Of a stretch of 64,000 nucleotides of DNA, positions 25,713 to 34,682 are shown in pieces. The notes below the pieces were generated by a model. That model searched no databases and had not been told where the DNA came from. It worked only from the letters and a program-made list of their open reading frames with translations. Source of the stretch: Acidobacteria bacterium UBA2161 (lineage in GTDB: Bacteria > Acidobacteriota > Vicinamibacteria > Vicinamibacterales > UBA823); assembly GCA_002328835.1 (NCBI GenBank), contig DCWN01000021.1, positions 3,689 through 67,688 of the forward strand. The letters run 5' to 3'. Every line of letters begins with the position of its first letter. Position 1 is the first letter of the stretch. The translations under genes and the position numbers were made by a program.

Positions 25713-26861
25713 CTAGTACCTCAGATACTTCTCGCGCTGGTCGAGGTAGGCCGCACTGTCCACCGCCAGGTCGATTGCGGCGCCGCCGCTATCGACGTGC
25801 GTCCGCAGCGCGTCCGAACCCCAGAGCAGGTCGATCGGCATCCGGTCGTGCTCGTACTCGTACGGCGGCGACTTCCAGCCGAACCGCGCCGGATCGCTCG
25901 CGCGACAAGCGTCGATGACCGCCAGCGCCGTGCGAACCGGTCGGTACCGATGACGGTCGAACACGTGAATCTGGCAACCGCCGCAGGCGGCGCCGGCGTG
26001 CTTCTGGAAGGTCGGCTCGAAGCCGGCCGCCCGGAACTGCACGCCCGGGAGCTCGGCCCCGTTCAGGCGGACGGCTAGCTGCTCGGCGTCGAGCCACGGC
26101 GCCCCGAACAGCTCGAACGGGCGGGTCGTGCCACGGCCCTCGGACAGCGTCGTGCCTTCGAGCAGCACCATGCCCGGATAGACGATGAGGCTGTCGAGCG
26201 TCGGCAGATTGGGCGACGGCAGCACCCACGGCAGCTCGGTCTCGTCGAGATACTGCGCGCGATGCCAGCCGCTCATCGGCACGACGTCCAGATCGGCGCC
26301 GAGTCCGAACTCGACGTTGAACAGCTCGGCCAGTTCGCCGATCGTCAGACCGTGTCGGAGCGGGATCGGGAACTGCCCGACGAACGAGGTCCAGGCCGGG
26401 TCGAGCGACGGGCCCTCGACGTCGACGCCACCCACCGGGTTCGGACGGTCGGCAACGATGACAGGGATGCGATGCTCGCGGCACGCCCGCATGCAGTTGG
26501 CCATCGTGTAAATGTAGGTGTACACGCGGGTTCCGACGTCGGTCAGATCGACGACCATGACATCGATGCCGTCGAGCATCTCGGCGGTCGGGATCCGGGT
26601 CTCGCTGTACAGGGAATAGACGGGCACCTCGCGCGCGGCATCGCGGCCGTGCGGCGTCTCGATCATGTCGTCCTGCCGATCCGACCGGAAGCCGTGCTGT
26701 GGGCCGAACAGCGCCGCGAGTTCGGCGCCCGCGTCGGTCAGGACGTCGGCCGAATGGCGAAGCTGATGATCGACCGAGGCTGGGTTGCAGACCAGGCCGA
26801 CACGCTGACCCGACAACCGGTTCGAGGCGGCGAGGGCTTCGACGCCGAGCGTAACCGACAC
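25713..26861 (-). CDS. namZ: NamZ-like exo-beta-N-acetylmuramidase (DUF1343)
   Basis: 382 residues. Conserved DUF1343 blocks: RVGLVCNPASVD, LFGPQHGFRSDRQD, VYSLYSET, DVMVVDLTDVGTRVYTYIYTM, ADRPNPVGG, and PFELFGAPWLD. Family members include NamZ, which removes terminal N-acetylmuramic acid from peptidoglycan fragments. No signal peptide is seen, so the enzyme may act on imported fragments in the cytoplasm. The start is GTG 26861, preceded at exactly 6 nt by a perfect TATAAT. The assignment to the family is firm; the activity is by family inference. Confidence 0.85.
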   Translation of the reverse strand: MSVTLGVEALAASNRLSGQRVGLVCNPASVDHQLRHSADVLTDAGAELAALFGPQHGFRSDRQDDMIETPHGRDAAREVPVYSLYSETRIPTAEMLDGIDVMVVDLTDVGTRVYTYIYTMANCMRACREHRIPVIVADRPNPVGGVDVEGPSLDPAWTSFVGQFPIPLRHGLTIGELAELFNVEFGLGADLDVVPMSGWHRAQYLDETELPWVLPSPNLPTLDSLIVYPGMVLLEGTTLSEGRGTTRPFELFGAPWLDAEQLAVRLNGAELPGVQFRAAGFEPTFQKHAGAACGGCQIHVFDRHRYRPVRTALAVIDACRASDPARFGWKSPPYEYEHDRMPIDLLWGSDALRTHVDSGGAAIDLAVDSAAYLDQREKYLRY

Positions 26862-26867
26862 GCCCGC

Positions 26868-26873
26868 ATTATA
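26868..26873 (-). promoter_or_regulatory. -10 box TATAAT of namZ-like gene, leaderless type
   Basis: Minus-strand TATAAT (26873-26868) followed by six bases and then the GTG start codon. Transcription would begin at the start codon itself. No good -35 match at 17-18 bp. Confidence 0.55.
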
Positions 26874-26927
26874 CGGGTCGGGAACCTCAGAACTTACTTG
26901 GCTTGACGCGTCTTGCGTGTTCTGGGG

Positions 26928-28115
26928 TTAAGCGAACAGGTACTGGTGGTCGCGCCCGTGGTCGCCGGGCACGTACCAGGCGCACGACTTGCAGACCTCG
27001 GGGATGGATCCGTCGAGAAAACTCTCGCGGAGCTGTGTCAGGCTCGTGCCGTACCAGATCTCTTCGAGTGACCCATCGGTGAGATCGCCGATGAGCAAGC
27101 CGTCGGTCTTGTCCTTGAAGGAGAACCGGCAGTTGCAGGCCCGCACGGCGCCGTTCCACATCACCATGCACGAGTAGGTCCGGAAGCACGGGCTCGACTT
27201 GTGCTTGGGGATATGCGCCAGCTTCATCACGCCGCGAAGATCGGACTGTTCGATCATGCCGCCCCAGTTGTCGTAGTCGAACAGGTAGGCCAGCTTCGTA
27301 TGGTCTCCCAGGAGCGGCGCGATCTGCTGAACGTAGTCGGGCTGTCACAGAATCTGATCGAACGGCAGCGCCGACCGCAGCTCCAGTCGGATCGGCACCG
27401 GGCGCGTCTGCTGGCCGTTCAGCTCGAGCAGTGCGCGTAGGCCACGCATCAGCTTGTCGTAGTGCTTGTTTCGGAAGATCCGTTCGTATTCGGTTTCGTC
27501 GAAGCTCGCCATGCTGATGTGCAGCGCCTCGACGCCGAGCGACAACAGCCTCGGCAGGTCGTGATTCTCGAGCAGGACGCCGTTGGTGTAGGTCGTGACC
27601 TGGCCGAACCCGACCTCCCGTGCCCTGGCGACTCGGTCGACGAACGCCGGATCGACGAGCGGTTCACCGACCACAGGTGTGAACGAGATCGAGTTGCCGC
27701 CCATCGCGCGATATTCCTGGAGCACGCGTTCGAACAGCTCCGACGACATGGTGCCCTTGGCGCGTGTCTCGTACTGGTAGCCGCAGAAGATGCAATCGGC
27801 GTTACAGATGTTCGTCAGCTCGATCTTGATGGGCCGCGGAATGTCGTGTGCGTAGCGGTTCAAGACCGCGCGGCCGTTGACCCGTGCGTAGCGCAGGTCG
27901 CGATATCCACCGCGGATCTTCGTGTAGGTCCAGCGCCCAATCGGGTGCGACCTGAGCGCGTTCTTCAGGGCCGTGCGAATCAAGGGAGAAGGCCTCGGCG
28001 CTCCGAACCCGAAACGCCCGTGCGCAATGCGTCGCCGCACGGGAAGCAAGGTAGACGCGCGGAGGGCCGAGTATAGCACCCTCTCACGCGTCCGTTCTCG
28101 GACGTCGCGCGGCAC
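26928..28115 (-). pseudogene. Radical SAM/SPASM protein gene interrupted by in-frame TGA
   Basis: Reading from 28115, the first 256 residues contain the radical SAM cluster motif CNADCIFCGYQ (CxxxCxxC), a GEPLVDP block and TYTNGVLLENHD, all normal for the fold. At 27347-27345 a TGA occurs in frame after LPFDQIL. The same frame stays open beyond it (QPDYVQQIAPLLGDHTKLAYL and onward) to 26928. That second part carries a SPASM-like cluster domain: CFRTYSCMVMWNGAVRACNC and CKSCAW. No base is lost, so a single substitution (for example CGA to TGA, Arg to stop) explains it. Recoding cannot be excluded. A restart at ATG 27257 would give only the auxiliary domain. The 5' end overlaps the upstream membrane protein gene by 32 bp, so the true start may lie further in. 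Substrate unknown. Confidence 0.8.
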
Positions 28116-30225
28116 GGCTGAGCCAGAAGAAGGCCACGGTCAACGCCATCGACAGATAGCCGATCGTGATGTGGCGTGGATAGAAGACCATGACTTGATA
28201 GAAGAAGTGGACCGCGAGAAACAGGACGGGCGTCAGCAGCAGGAACCGCATCTCCACGGAGTCGCGAACACCGCGCCTGAACGACGCGATGAGCGTGACG
28301 ATCCAGAGCACCTGGATGCCGCGGATCACATTCCGGAGTCCTCCTCCTGCCAAGGGCTGTCGTTCGTTGGTACCGCCCGTGTAGAGCACGCCGTCGCGTT
28401 GCTGTCTGACCATTTGGATCAGTTCCGGATTTCCGCGGGCGCTCAAGAGTGAGCTGGGCGGCAGCACTAGATTCTCGGGAATCGATCGGCTCGTTGTAGC
28501 AAGAACGGCCTCGCCGCCATAGTACAGATTGTGCGCGAGCGGGAGCAGCGCCACGCCCAATGCCGACGTCAGCGCAATGGCGGCAAGCGTCCGTCGTTTG
28601 CGCAACATCGAGACGAGGAAGCTTGTCAGCAACCAGCCGACGCCCAGGACTTGGTTGCTTCGAAGGGTGAACAACAGGCCAGCAGACGATCCGCCGACGA
28701 ACAGCCACTGCCTTTCATCGGCTCGGCAGAACAGCGAGGTGAGGACGACAGGGAGCAAGATCCACGTTGGATACTCCGACGCTCCAGCTCGAATCAGGCC
28801 GACGACGGCTTCGGAGTTCAGGAGAAGCAGCAGAAGAATGGCGTTCGTGGTCGCGAGGAGTCTCGGGCCAAGCTCAGGCCTCGACCGCTGGCGGAAGCTC
28901 CAGCACGCCCAGAAGACTGCGAAGTTCAAGGACATCCTGGCGGTGACGGCGATCAATGCATCTCCGTCACCGAGAAGCAGATGTTCTCCGAACCTCACGT
29001 AGCGGAACATGGGCTGGAAGTAGAAGACATCGCGACCGCCTTGCAGCGACCATGTCTCGAGAATCGACCTGGCGTATGACTCGTACATCAACCAGTCGTT
29101 TCCGCCGTCTCTGAGGACCACGTGGCCCAAGCTCGGGTACCCTCGGAGCGTGTCAGCGGTGAGCAGGAGCGCCAGGCTCCAGTAGACCGTCAAGAGTTCA
29201 TGTCTGCGTGGAGTCTGGCGTCGCGCCGCGACATGGAGCATGAGCAACACAAGTGCCGATGCCGTGTACAGACTCTGGTTGGCGAGAGCCAGGGGTGGAA
29301 GTAGGTAGCCGGCCAGTGGCGCAATGCCGCCAATCGCGAAGAGCAGCGCCGACCGCCGAGTCAAGAGTGACGCGTAGACCACGATGAGCGACGCCAGGAG
29401 TGCGACCGACACCGCGTCGACAACACGGGCAGCGAGCTGCCAATGCACGGGTGGCGGCACCGCGTGCGCGAGTGATTCGCCAGAATCGGATCCAGGAGGG
29501 GTCGTGGACAAACGTAGAGTGGCGTAAGGCCCCGAGCCGGAACTGGATCCGCCATCGAAACGGAACGACACGACCAGGGGATGTCGCCCGGCTGGGACCA
29601 GCAGCGATTCCCGGCGCACATCCTCGTAGTGCGGCGGAAGCGCGATCGTCTCTTCATCAAGCTGGACCAAGACCTCGCCGGCGTACGTGAAGTGTAGCCG
29701 GCGTGGTTCAGCGTGACTTACTTCACCCAGCCACATCGAGCCGAACGGCAGTCGTTCGCGAGGGATCGTTCCGGGACCGTAGTAGTTGAATCTCAAGGAG
29801 TTGACGAACGACAGATTCCAGGTGCCGGGTTCAAAGTCGATCGTGCCGTCAATCCTCGTCGCGGTGAAACGATGCCACGGGTTGTCGTACGACTTCTCGC
29901 ACGGGCTGTCGGGTAGGCGCTCGACGAGCGAGTGGTAGCACGCCTTGAAGCCCTCGGCGCCGCCGGACGTCATCAATAGGAGCTTGAGAATCAGCGCTAC
30001 GCAGGCGGCTGCGAGCAGGGCAGGCACCACCGGTCGTCCCAACTGCCGGATGTTTCGCGCCCAGAGGCGACGGAGACCCTGTGAGAAGAAGACAGGCAGA
30101 ACGAGGACGAGCGCGGCGAACTCGCCGGCGCTCGCGAGCGGAAGACCATCGAACAGATGGTAGTTCGCCGAAGGGAACAGCAGGAGCGCAACGAGCGCGA
30201 GCGCGAGCCAGGCTCCTGCCGACAC
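28084..30225 (-). CDS. Large polytopic membrane protein with periplasmic beta domain (possible GT-C type)
   Basis: 713 residues. Two or three membrane segments at the N-terminus are followed by a soluble region (about residues 90-255) with a beta-sandwich look (TRIDGTIDFEPGTWNLSF, EVLVQLDEETIALPPHYED, RHPLVVSFRFDGG), then about ten membrane segments to the end. The plan resembles GT-C glycosyltransferases and flippase-like proteins of surface polysaccharide loci, with a PA14-like carbohydrate-binding insert, but I see no catalytic signature strong enough to name it. The base composition is lower in GC than neighbouring genes, suggesting transfer. The start is GTG 30225. Confidence 0.65.
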   Translation of the reverse strand: MSAGAWLALALVALLLFPSANYHLFDGLPLASAGEFAALVLVLPVFFSQGLRRLWARNIRQLGRPVVPALLAAACVALILKLLLMTSGGAEGFKACYHSLVERLPDSPCEKSYDNPWHRFTATRIDGTIDFEPGTWNLSFVNSLRFNYYGPGTIPRERLPFGSMWLGEVSHAEPRRLHFTYAGEVLVQLDEETIALPPHYEDVRRESLLVPAGRHPLVVSFRFDGGSSSGSGPYATLRLSTTPPGSDSGESLAHAVPPPVHWQLAARVVDAVSVALLASLIVVYASLLTRRSALLFAIGGIAPLAGYLLPPLALANQSLYTASALVLLMLHVAARRQTPRRHELLTVYWSLALLLTADTLRGYPSLGHVVLRDGGNDWLMYESYARSILETWSLQGGRDVFYFQPMFRYVRFGEHLLLGDGDALIAVTARMSLNFAVFWACWSFRQRSRPELGPRLLATTNAILLLLLLNSEAVVGLIRAGASEYPTWILLPVVLTSLFCRADERQWLFVGGSSAGLLFTLRSNQVLGVGWLLTSFLVSMLRKRRTLAAIALTSALGVALLPLAHNLYYGGEAVLATTSRSIPENLVLPPSSLLSARGNPELIQMVRQQRDGVLYTGGTNERQPLAGGGLRNVIRGIQVLWIVTLIASFRRGVRDSVEMRFLLLTPVLFLAVHFFYQVMVFYPRHITIGYLSMALTVAFFWLSRAARRPRTDA

Positions 30226-30318
30226 GTGTCTACGGTGCCATGAAGGTTGTGTCAGCGCAAGACGTCCGGGCGGCCGTGCGAACCCGTCGCACGAGCCGTC
30301 GTCGTACGTCGCCTCTCG

Positions 30319-31104
30319 TCAGAGATTCTTGGCCGCGAGCACCTCGCGCGCGGGCACACGTCGGCCGATGCAACTGATCATCCGCGGCGCGTTCAGGTAG
30401 CGCAGCGTGAAGCCGAGTCGACGGTACAACGTGCGGATACGGGGCGTTGCCTGATTCGACAGGACGACCGGGCCCGGGTGCCTGGCCAGACGTTCAGCGG
30501 TACGCACCTGGTCGTCCCAGGTGAAGCCGCCCCGCGAGTACTGCGTGAATTGCACGTCGTAGGGTGGGTCCGCGTAGACGAAATCGTTTCGGGAAAAGCC
30601 GACGGCGTCGATGTCGCTCACGCAGAACGTCCATCGTGACAGGGCAGCCCGATAGGCGGAGAAGTCCCGCGTGTACCGGATGCGAGCGTAGCGGCCGAAG
30701 GGGACGTTGAACTCACCGGCCCGGTTGAACCGGCAGAGCCCGTTGTAGCAGGTGCGATTCAGGAAGTAGAAGAGCGCTGCCGCCTCGGCCGTCTCGGCGC
30801 GGCCCGACCGGGCCAGCGCGTTGAAGCGTGTCCGGTGGCGATAGAACAACGCTTCGTCGTTTCGCATCGGCAGAGTGGTGGCTAGGCCACGCTGCAGCCA
30901 GGTATAGAAGTTGATCAGGTGGGGATTCGTGTCAGCCAGCAGCGCGCGGCGCGGATCGAGGCCGAGCGCCACCGCCAGTCCGCCGCAGAACGGCTCGACC
31001 AATCGGCGCCTTCGATGCGACGCCCAGATCGGCGCGAGGTGCGGCATCAGCCACCGCTTGCCGCCGGCCCATTTCAGCGGAGGTCCGAGCGGTGCGTTTC
31101 TCAC
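30319..31104 (-). CDS. dam: DNA adenine methylase (D12 class)
   Basis: 261 residues. The N-terminal PPLKWAGGKRWL binds S-adenosylmethionine, EPFCGGLAVAL follows, and the catalytic motif is YADPPYDV (DPPY). This is the Dam/M.DpnII type that methylates N6 of adenine, usually in GATC. No restriction endonuclease gene is adjacent, so it is probably a solitary methylase. The start is GTG 31104. It lies 80 bp after the sulfatase-like gene on the same strand. Confidence 0.9.
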   Translation of the reverse strand: MRNAPLGPPLKWAGGKRWLMPHLAPIWASHRRRRLVEPFCGGLAVALGLDPRRALLADTNPHLINFYTWLQRGLATTLPMRNDEALFYRHRTRFNALARSGRAETAEAAALFYFLNRTCYNGLCRFNRAGEFNVPFGRYARIRYTRDFSAYRAALSRWTFCVSDIDAVGFSRNDFVYADPPYDVQFTQYSRGGFTWDDQVRTAERLARHPGPVVLSNQATPRIRTLYRRLGFTLRYLNAPRMISCIGRRVPAREVLAAKNL

Positions 31105-31184
31105 CTGACGTAGCCTGGACGCTGCAAACGCTCGGTCACCGTCGCGCCGTCGCCGGGGTCACGCCGTGACACGGTTGTTCGGTG

Positions 31185-33593
31185 CTAGCGCACATAGCCC
31201 AGGGCGCGCAGTTGTCGCAGCTCGTCGTCCGACATGTCGATGTCGTCGGCTTCGTAGCTCTCCGCCGCGCTGAGGCCAGCCTCGAGGATCCCTTGCAGGT
31301 CTGCGACAAGGTCGTCGTCCGCCGAGTCGGTCGACAGCTCGTCGGGGTCGTCACCCAGGTCGTAGGCTCGGACGGTGCCCGAGTCGGGCGCGACGATGAG
31401 CTTGAGATCGCCGACGACGACCGCGCGTAACTCCTCGCTGGCGCTCGGCCGGAAGGTCGCGGCGACGATCGGCGGCGGCGCCGTCGCACGCTCGGCCTCG
31501 ATCACCGGGACCAGCGAGCGGCCCATCCGGTTCATCGGATCGGGGACGTTGAGCAGGTCCATCACCGTCGGCAGCAGATCGACCAATGCGACCGGCGTGT
31601 CAATGGTCACACCCTGCGGCAGGCGCCCCGGCCAGCTGATCACGAGGGGGACGCGCAGCTGCGACTCGTAGAGCTGGTTGATATGGCCCATCCCGCCGAC
31701 ACCACCGTGATCGCCGAGGCCCTCACCGTGATCGGCCGTAAAGATGACGAGCGTGTCGTCGAGTTGACCCGCCTCGCGCAGCGCGTCCAGGAGCCGTCCC
31801 AGATGCTGATCGGTGTACTCGACCTCTTCCACATAGCGCCGCCGGGCCTCGGGGATGTCGAGCGTACGGTCGGCCCGCAGGCGCAGCGTCGTCTGCACCG
31901 TCTCGCCGGTGTCGTTCTGCACGTCGAATCGGGCCGGCAACCTGACCCGGTAGACCTGGTCGCGAACCTCCTCGCACCGGGACCGACAGGTCAGGATCAC
32001 GTCGATGTCGAGCACGTGGAAGTCGCGCAGCCGTACGCCGTTCGAGAGCCGATCGTCCACGGCGCGTAGCATCAGCGGCGACTCGCCCGGCGGCACCGTG
32101 ATCGGCATCGAAGCGGTCGACGCGTCGACCTGAAACGTGCTGACCCGTGATCGGTTGTAGTTGACCCGCACCTCGGGCCCGTTCGGATCGGGCGGCGCAT
32201 ACGGTTCATGCGGGTCCGAGTAGTGCGCCCAGAGGAAGAACGGCGCGCCCGTCGACCGCGCGCTCCACGCGAGCATCGCGTCGGTCATGTCCGCCGCAGG
32301 CTTCCACCAGTCGAAGCCGAAGTCGTCGTGGTACTCGTCGAACCCCTGGGAGAGGCCCGCCGGGCGCTTGAGGACGCCCAGGCTGACGAACGCCGCCGTT
32401 TCGCGGTAGCCGCGGTGCAGCAGTTCGGCCAGGGTCAGGTGGCTGGTCGCCAGGCTCTGGAAGTTCGAGCGGACGCCGTGGCTCGTCGGCAAGAGCGACG
32501 TGAACATCGACGAGTGGCTCGGGACGGTGATCGGCACGTGCGTGTAGGCGCGCTCGAAGCGCACCCCGGCCGCCGCGAGGGCGTCCATGTTCGGTGTCGC
32601 CGGTGCCCCACCATAGCTGCCGACGTGGTCGGCTCGCAGGGTGTCGACGACGATGAGCAGCACGTTCGTCGCGAGGTTCGTGTCGCCGATCCGGCCGAGC
32701 AGGCGCGGGCGCTCCCAGGTCACGGTCCCACCACTATCGGCCGCCAGGGCCCGGAAGACGACGTCCACCGCTTCACCGGCGTGTGCCGAGAGATCCAGCG
32801 TCTGGCGGCTGGCGAGCCGTGGGGTATCGAGCCGAGCGAGTTCGGCGCCGAGCGCAGTACGCACGACGACGGAGCTTCCGGTGACGGCGTCGCCGCCGAG
32901 GCCGAACTCGATCGCGCCATCCAGCGGGATCGTCGTCGAGAACGTGAGCTCCGAGCCGGCTGGCTGCTCGATCCCGTCCCCGGCCACGTTCAGACTGCCG
33001 ACTGCGACGTCGGGCGCGTGGGGTTCGGGAGCGGGCGAGATCGTCACCCAGTCGAAGGCGGCCGCCAGCATCCGGGGGAGCGGCGTTCCCGCGCCGTCGG
33101 ACTCGGGGCCGACCTCCGCGAATTTGAAGGCGATCGTGTTCTCGCCCGGACTCACCGTCTCCGGGGGAATCGGCAGGGTGTAGGTCTGCTCGCCAGGCTG
33201 GAGCGTCAATTCGCCCAGCACGACGCGGTTGGCGCGCACCGTCACGCGCTGCGGCTCGCCCGACGGTAACGCGTACGGCCAGGCGCGGAAGTGCAGCCAG
33301 TCGGTGGCGGGGTCGAGGATGAGCAGATCGATCGACGCGTCCAGGCCGGTCGCCCAGGCGAAGGACAGTCCATCGGTCGGCCTGGTCTCTGGAGACGACC
33401 ATCCACGTGCGGTGGTAGCGAGATCGAATGCCGGATCGGCCGCAGAGAACTCGGTGCCTGGGGTCTGGAGCCGGAAGGTGCCGCGCGGCGCCCGCTCGGC
33501 GAAATCGTAGACCGGCACCAGATCGTCCGACCCGCAACCGCTCGCGAGCGTCGCGGCGATGACCGTGACCGTGAGTAGTCTGATGCCGCCCAA
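31185..33593 (-). CDS. Sulfatase-like lipoprotein with non-standard nucleophile
   Basis: 802 residues from TTG 33593. This start gives a lipoprotein signal (LLTVTVIAATLASGC, Cys20), so the protein is membrane-anchored, probably facing the periplasm. Residues about 25-300 hold one or two beta-sandwich modules; the rest is a sulfatase-type alkaline-phosphatase-superfamily domain. Metal ligands are visible in VVDTLRADH and FTADHGEGLGDHG. The formylglycine position (normally C/S-x-P-x-R) reads T-V-P-S-H (Thr356-His360), so the usual modified Cys and Arg are missing. The tail LRQLRALGYVR is like that of other sulfatase-family proteins. It is the last gene of a train that begins with PAPS synthesis genes. 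A TATAAT lies 9 nt before the TTG. A longer reading from 33740 lacks the lipobox position. Confidence 0.8.
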   Translation of the reverse strand: MGGIRLLTVTVIAATLASGCGSDDLVPVYDFAERAPRGTFRLQTPGTEFSAADPAFDLATTARGWSSPETRPTDGLSFAWATGLDASIDLLILDPATDWLHFRAWPYALPSGEPQRVTVRANRVVLGELTLQPGEQTYTLPIPPETVSPGENTIAFKFAEVGPESDGAGTPLPRMLAAAFDWVTISPAPEPHAPDVAVGSLNVAGDGIEQPAGSELTFSTTIPLDGAIEFGLGGDAVTGSSVVVRTALGAELARLDTPRLASRQTLDLSAHAGEAVDVVFRALAADSGGTVTWERPRLLGRIGDTNLATNVLLIVVDTLRADHVGSYGGAPATPNMDALAAAGVRFERAYTHVPITVPSHSSMFTSLLPTSHGVRSNFQSLATSHLTLAELLHRGYRETAAFVSLGVLKRPAGLSQGFDEYHDDFGFDWWKPAADMTDAMLAWSARSTGAPFFLWAHYSDPHEPYAPPDPNGPEVRVNYNRSRVSTFQVDASTASMPITVPPGESPLMLRAVDDRLSNGVRLRDFHVLDIDVILTCRSRCEEVRDQVYRVRLPARFDVQNDTGETVQTTLRLRADRTLDIPEARRRYVEEVEYTDQHLGRLLDALREAGQLDDTLVIFTADHGEGLGDHGGVGGMGHINQLYESQLRVPLVISWPGRLPQGVTIDTPVALVDLLPTVMDLLNVPDPMNRMGRSLVPVIEAERATAPPPIVAATFRPSASEELRAVVVGDLKLIVAPDSGTVRAYDLGDDPDELSTDSADDDLVADLQGILEAGLSAAESYEADDIDMSDDELRQLRALGYVR

Positions 33594-33652
33594 AACCTTG
33601 AAATTATACCTGGAGCGGCCGGACCGACAGCTTCGGGCCGTCGCCAGCTGTG

Positions 33653-34474
33653 TCAGAGGACGACGCTGAACCGGTTCCGCAGCGCGAACGCTATCACGAT
33701 CGAGAGGATGAAGAACGCGACGAGCCAGTGCGTTTCCCATCCCAGCAGCGAGATTTCACGTTCGGGATAGGTCAATTCGATCGAGGCCAGCCCGGAGTCG
33801 GCGGGCAGCGGCGCCTCGGCGGGGTAGAGCAGTTGGTTCACGAAGCCCGGCGCCAGTTTCACGGGCGATCGAGGGATGACGGCGTCCGAGGTCCGCACCG
33901 CCTTGGTGAAGGTCCGTCCATCGACGTGGACCGACAGGTCGTAGTCGCCAGGCGCTTCCGCCACGACCCGCCACGCGGCCTCGCGCAGCGTCGGGATCCA
34001 GACCGCGGGCGTCTCCACCCGCATCCCGACCGGCGCCTCGAGTGTGATGTCGCGGGGCGCCGCGGCGTCCGCGTCGAGTCGCACCTTCACCAGGACGGTG
34101 CGCCCGGGTTCGAGACCGCGATAGCCGTAGTGGAACTGCAGCTGCGCGACGACCAGGAGCAGCGGCACGATCATCCAGACCATCGGGACCAGCGACAGCC
34201 GCAGGTACGTCAGGTTGTGCCGGAGGATGTCGATCTGCGACCGCAGGATCTGCCTCAAATCGTCGTTGAACAGCCTGATCTCGAACAACCCGGCGTGGAT
34301 CGAGCGCTTCACGGCGGCAATCCGTTCCTGGTTCGACGTGGCCCGGAAGACCACCAGCATCGCGATCGCCGTGATGAACGAGACGACGAGCAGGCCGACG
34401 ATGGGAGGGAGGGTGCGGAACGGATACAGCAGGCCGGTGACCAGGCCGCCCAGCACGGCATTCACGAGTGTCAT
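33653..34474 (-). CDS. Membrane protein with Oxa1/DUF106-like topology
   Basis: 273 residues. Membrane helix 1 (about residues 22-44) is followed by a charged helical hairpin (SNQERIAAVKRSIHAGLFEIRLFNDDLRQILRS), then helix 2 (about 93-115), a 130-residue beta-rich domain (VRLDADAAAPRDITLEAP onward) and helix 3 near the C-terminus. A membrane helix, a cytoplasmic coiled coil and a further helix preceded by HNLTYLRLSLVP match the core of the YidC/Oxa1/EMC3/DUF106 superfamily, with an extra soluble domain. I infer a role in membrane insertion or assembly of the neighbouring sulfatase-like or polysaccharide proteins; this is not proven. The gene is 13 bp after the ribbon-helix-helix gene in the same train. 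Confidence 0.6.
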   Translation of the reverse strand: MTLVNAVLGGLVTGLLYPFRTLPPIVGLLVVSFITAIAMLVVFRATSNQERIAAVKRSIHAGLFEIRLFNDDLRQILRSQIDILRHNLTYLRLSLVPMVWMIVPLLLVVAQLQFHYGYRGLEPGRTVLVKVRLDADAAAPRDITLEAPVGMRVETPAVWIPTLREAAWRVVAEAPGDYDLSVHVDGRTFTKAVRTSDAVIPRSPVKLAPGFVNQLLYPAEAPLPADSGLASIELTYPEREISLLGWETHWLVAFFILSIVIAFALRNRFSVVL

Positions 34475-34487
34475 CGGGCGGGTGGCG

Positions 34488-34682
34488 TCACGAAATGTAG
34501 CCGAGGCCCTTCAGGCGCTTCTTGATCTCGTCCTCGGAGTCCGAGTCTTCGAGCTGCGCGAGTTCCTTCTCGAGCGCATGCGCAACGAATTCATCGACCG
34601 ACGAGTAGCCTGCCAGATCGGCGTAACGCTTGATGCGGTCCAGGAGGTCCTTGTCCAGTTTGATCGAATGGCGTCCAAACAT
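34488..34682 (-). CDS. Small ribbon-helix-helix-like protein
   Basis: 64 residues from ATG 34682, whose A is shared with the stop codon of the phosphodiesterase-like gene upstream. The N-terminal 42 residues fit a CopG/Arc ribbon-helix-helix DNA-binding fold: a strand (RHSIKLDKDLL), helix A (DRIKRYADLAGY) and helix B (SVDEFVAHALEKELAQLE). The acidic linker DSDSEDE leads to a tail KKRLKGLGYIS that closely resembles the end of the sulfatase-like lipoprotein (LRQLRALGYVR). It may regulate the train, or bind protein partners through the tail. Confidence 0.7.
   Translation of the reverse strand: MFGRHSIKLDKDLLDRIKRYADLAGYSSVDEFVAHALEKELAQLEDSDSEDEIKKRLKGLGYIS

Noticed and set aside
27300..27347. 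SECIS element after the in-frame TGA
   Set aside because: I looked for a stem-loop just after the TGA and saw only weak pairing; not strong enough to call a selenoprotein.
30319..31104. Restriction-modification system around the adenine methylase
   Set aside because: Neighbouring genes are a membrane protein and a sulfatase-like gene; no endonuclease motif nearby.
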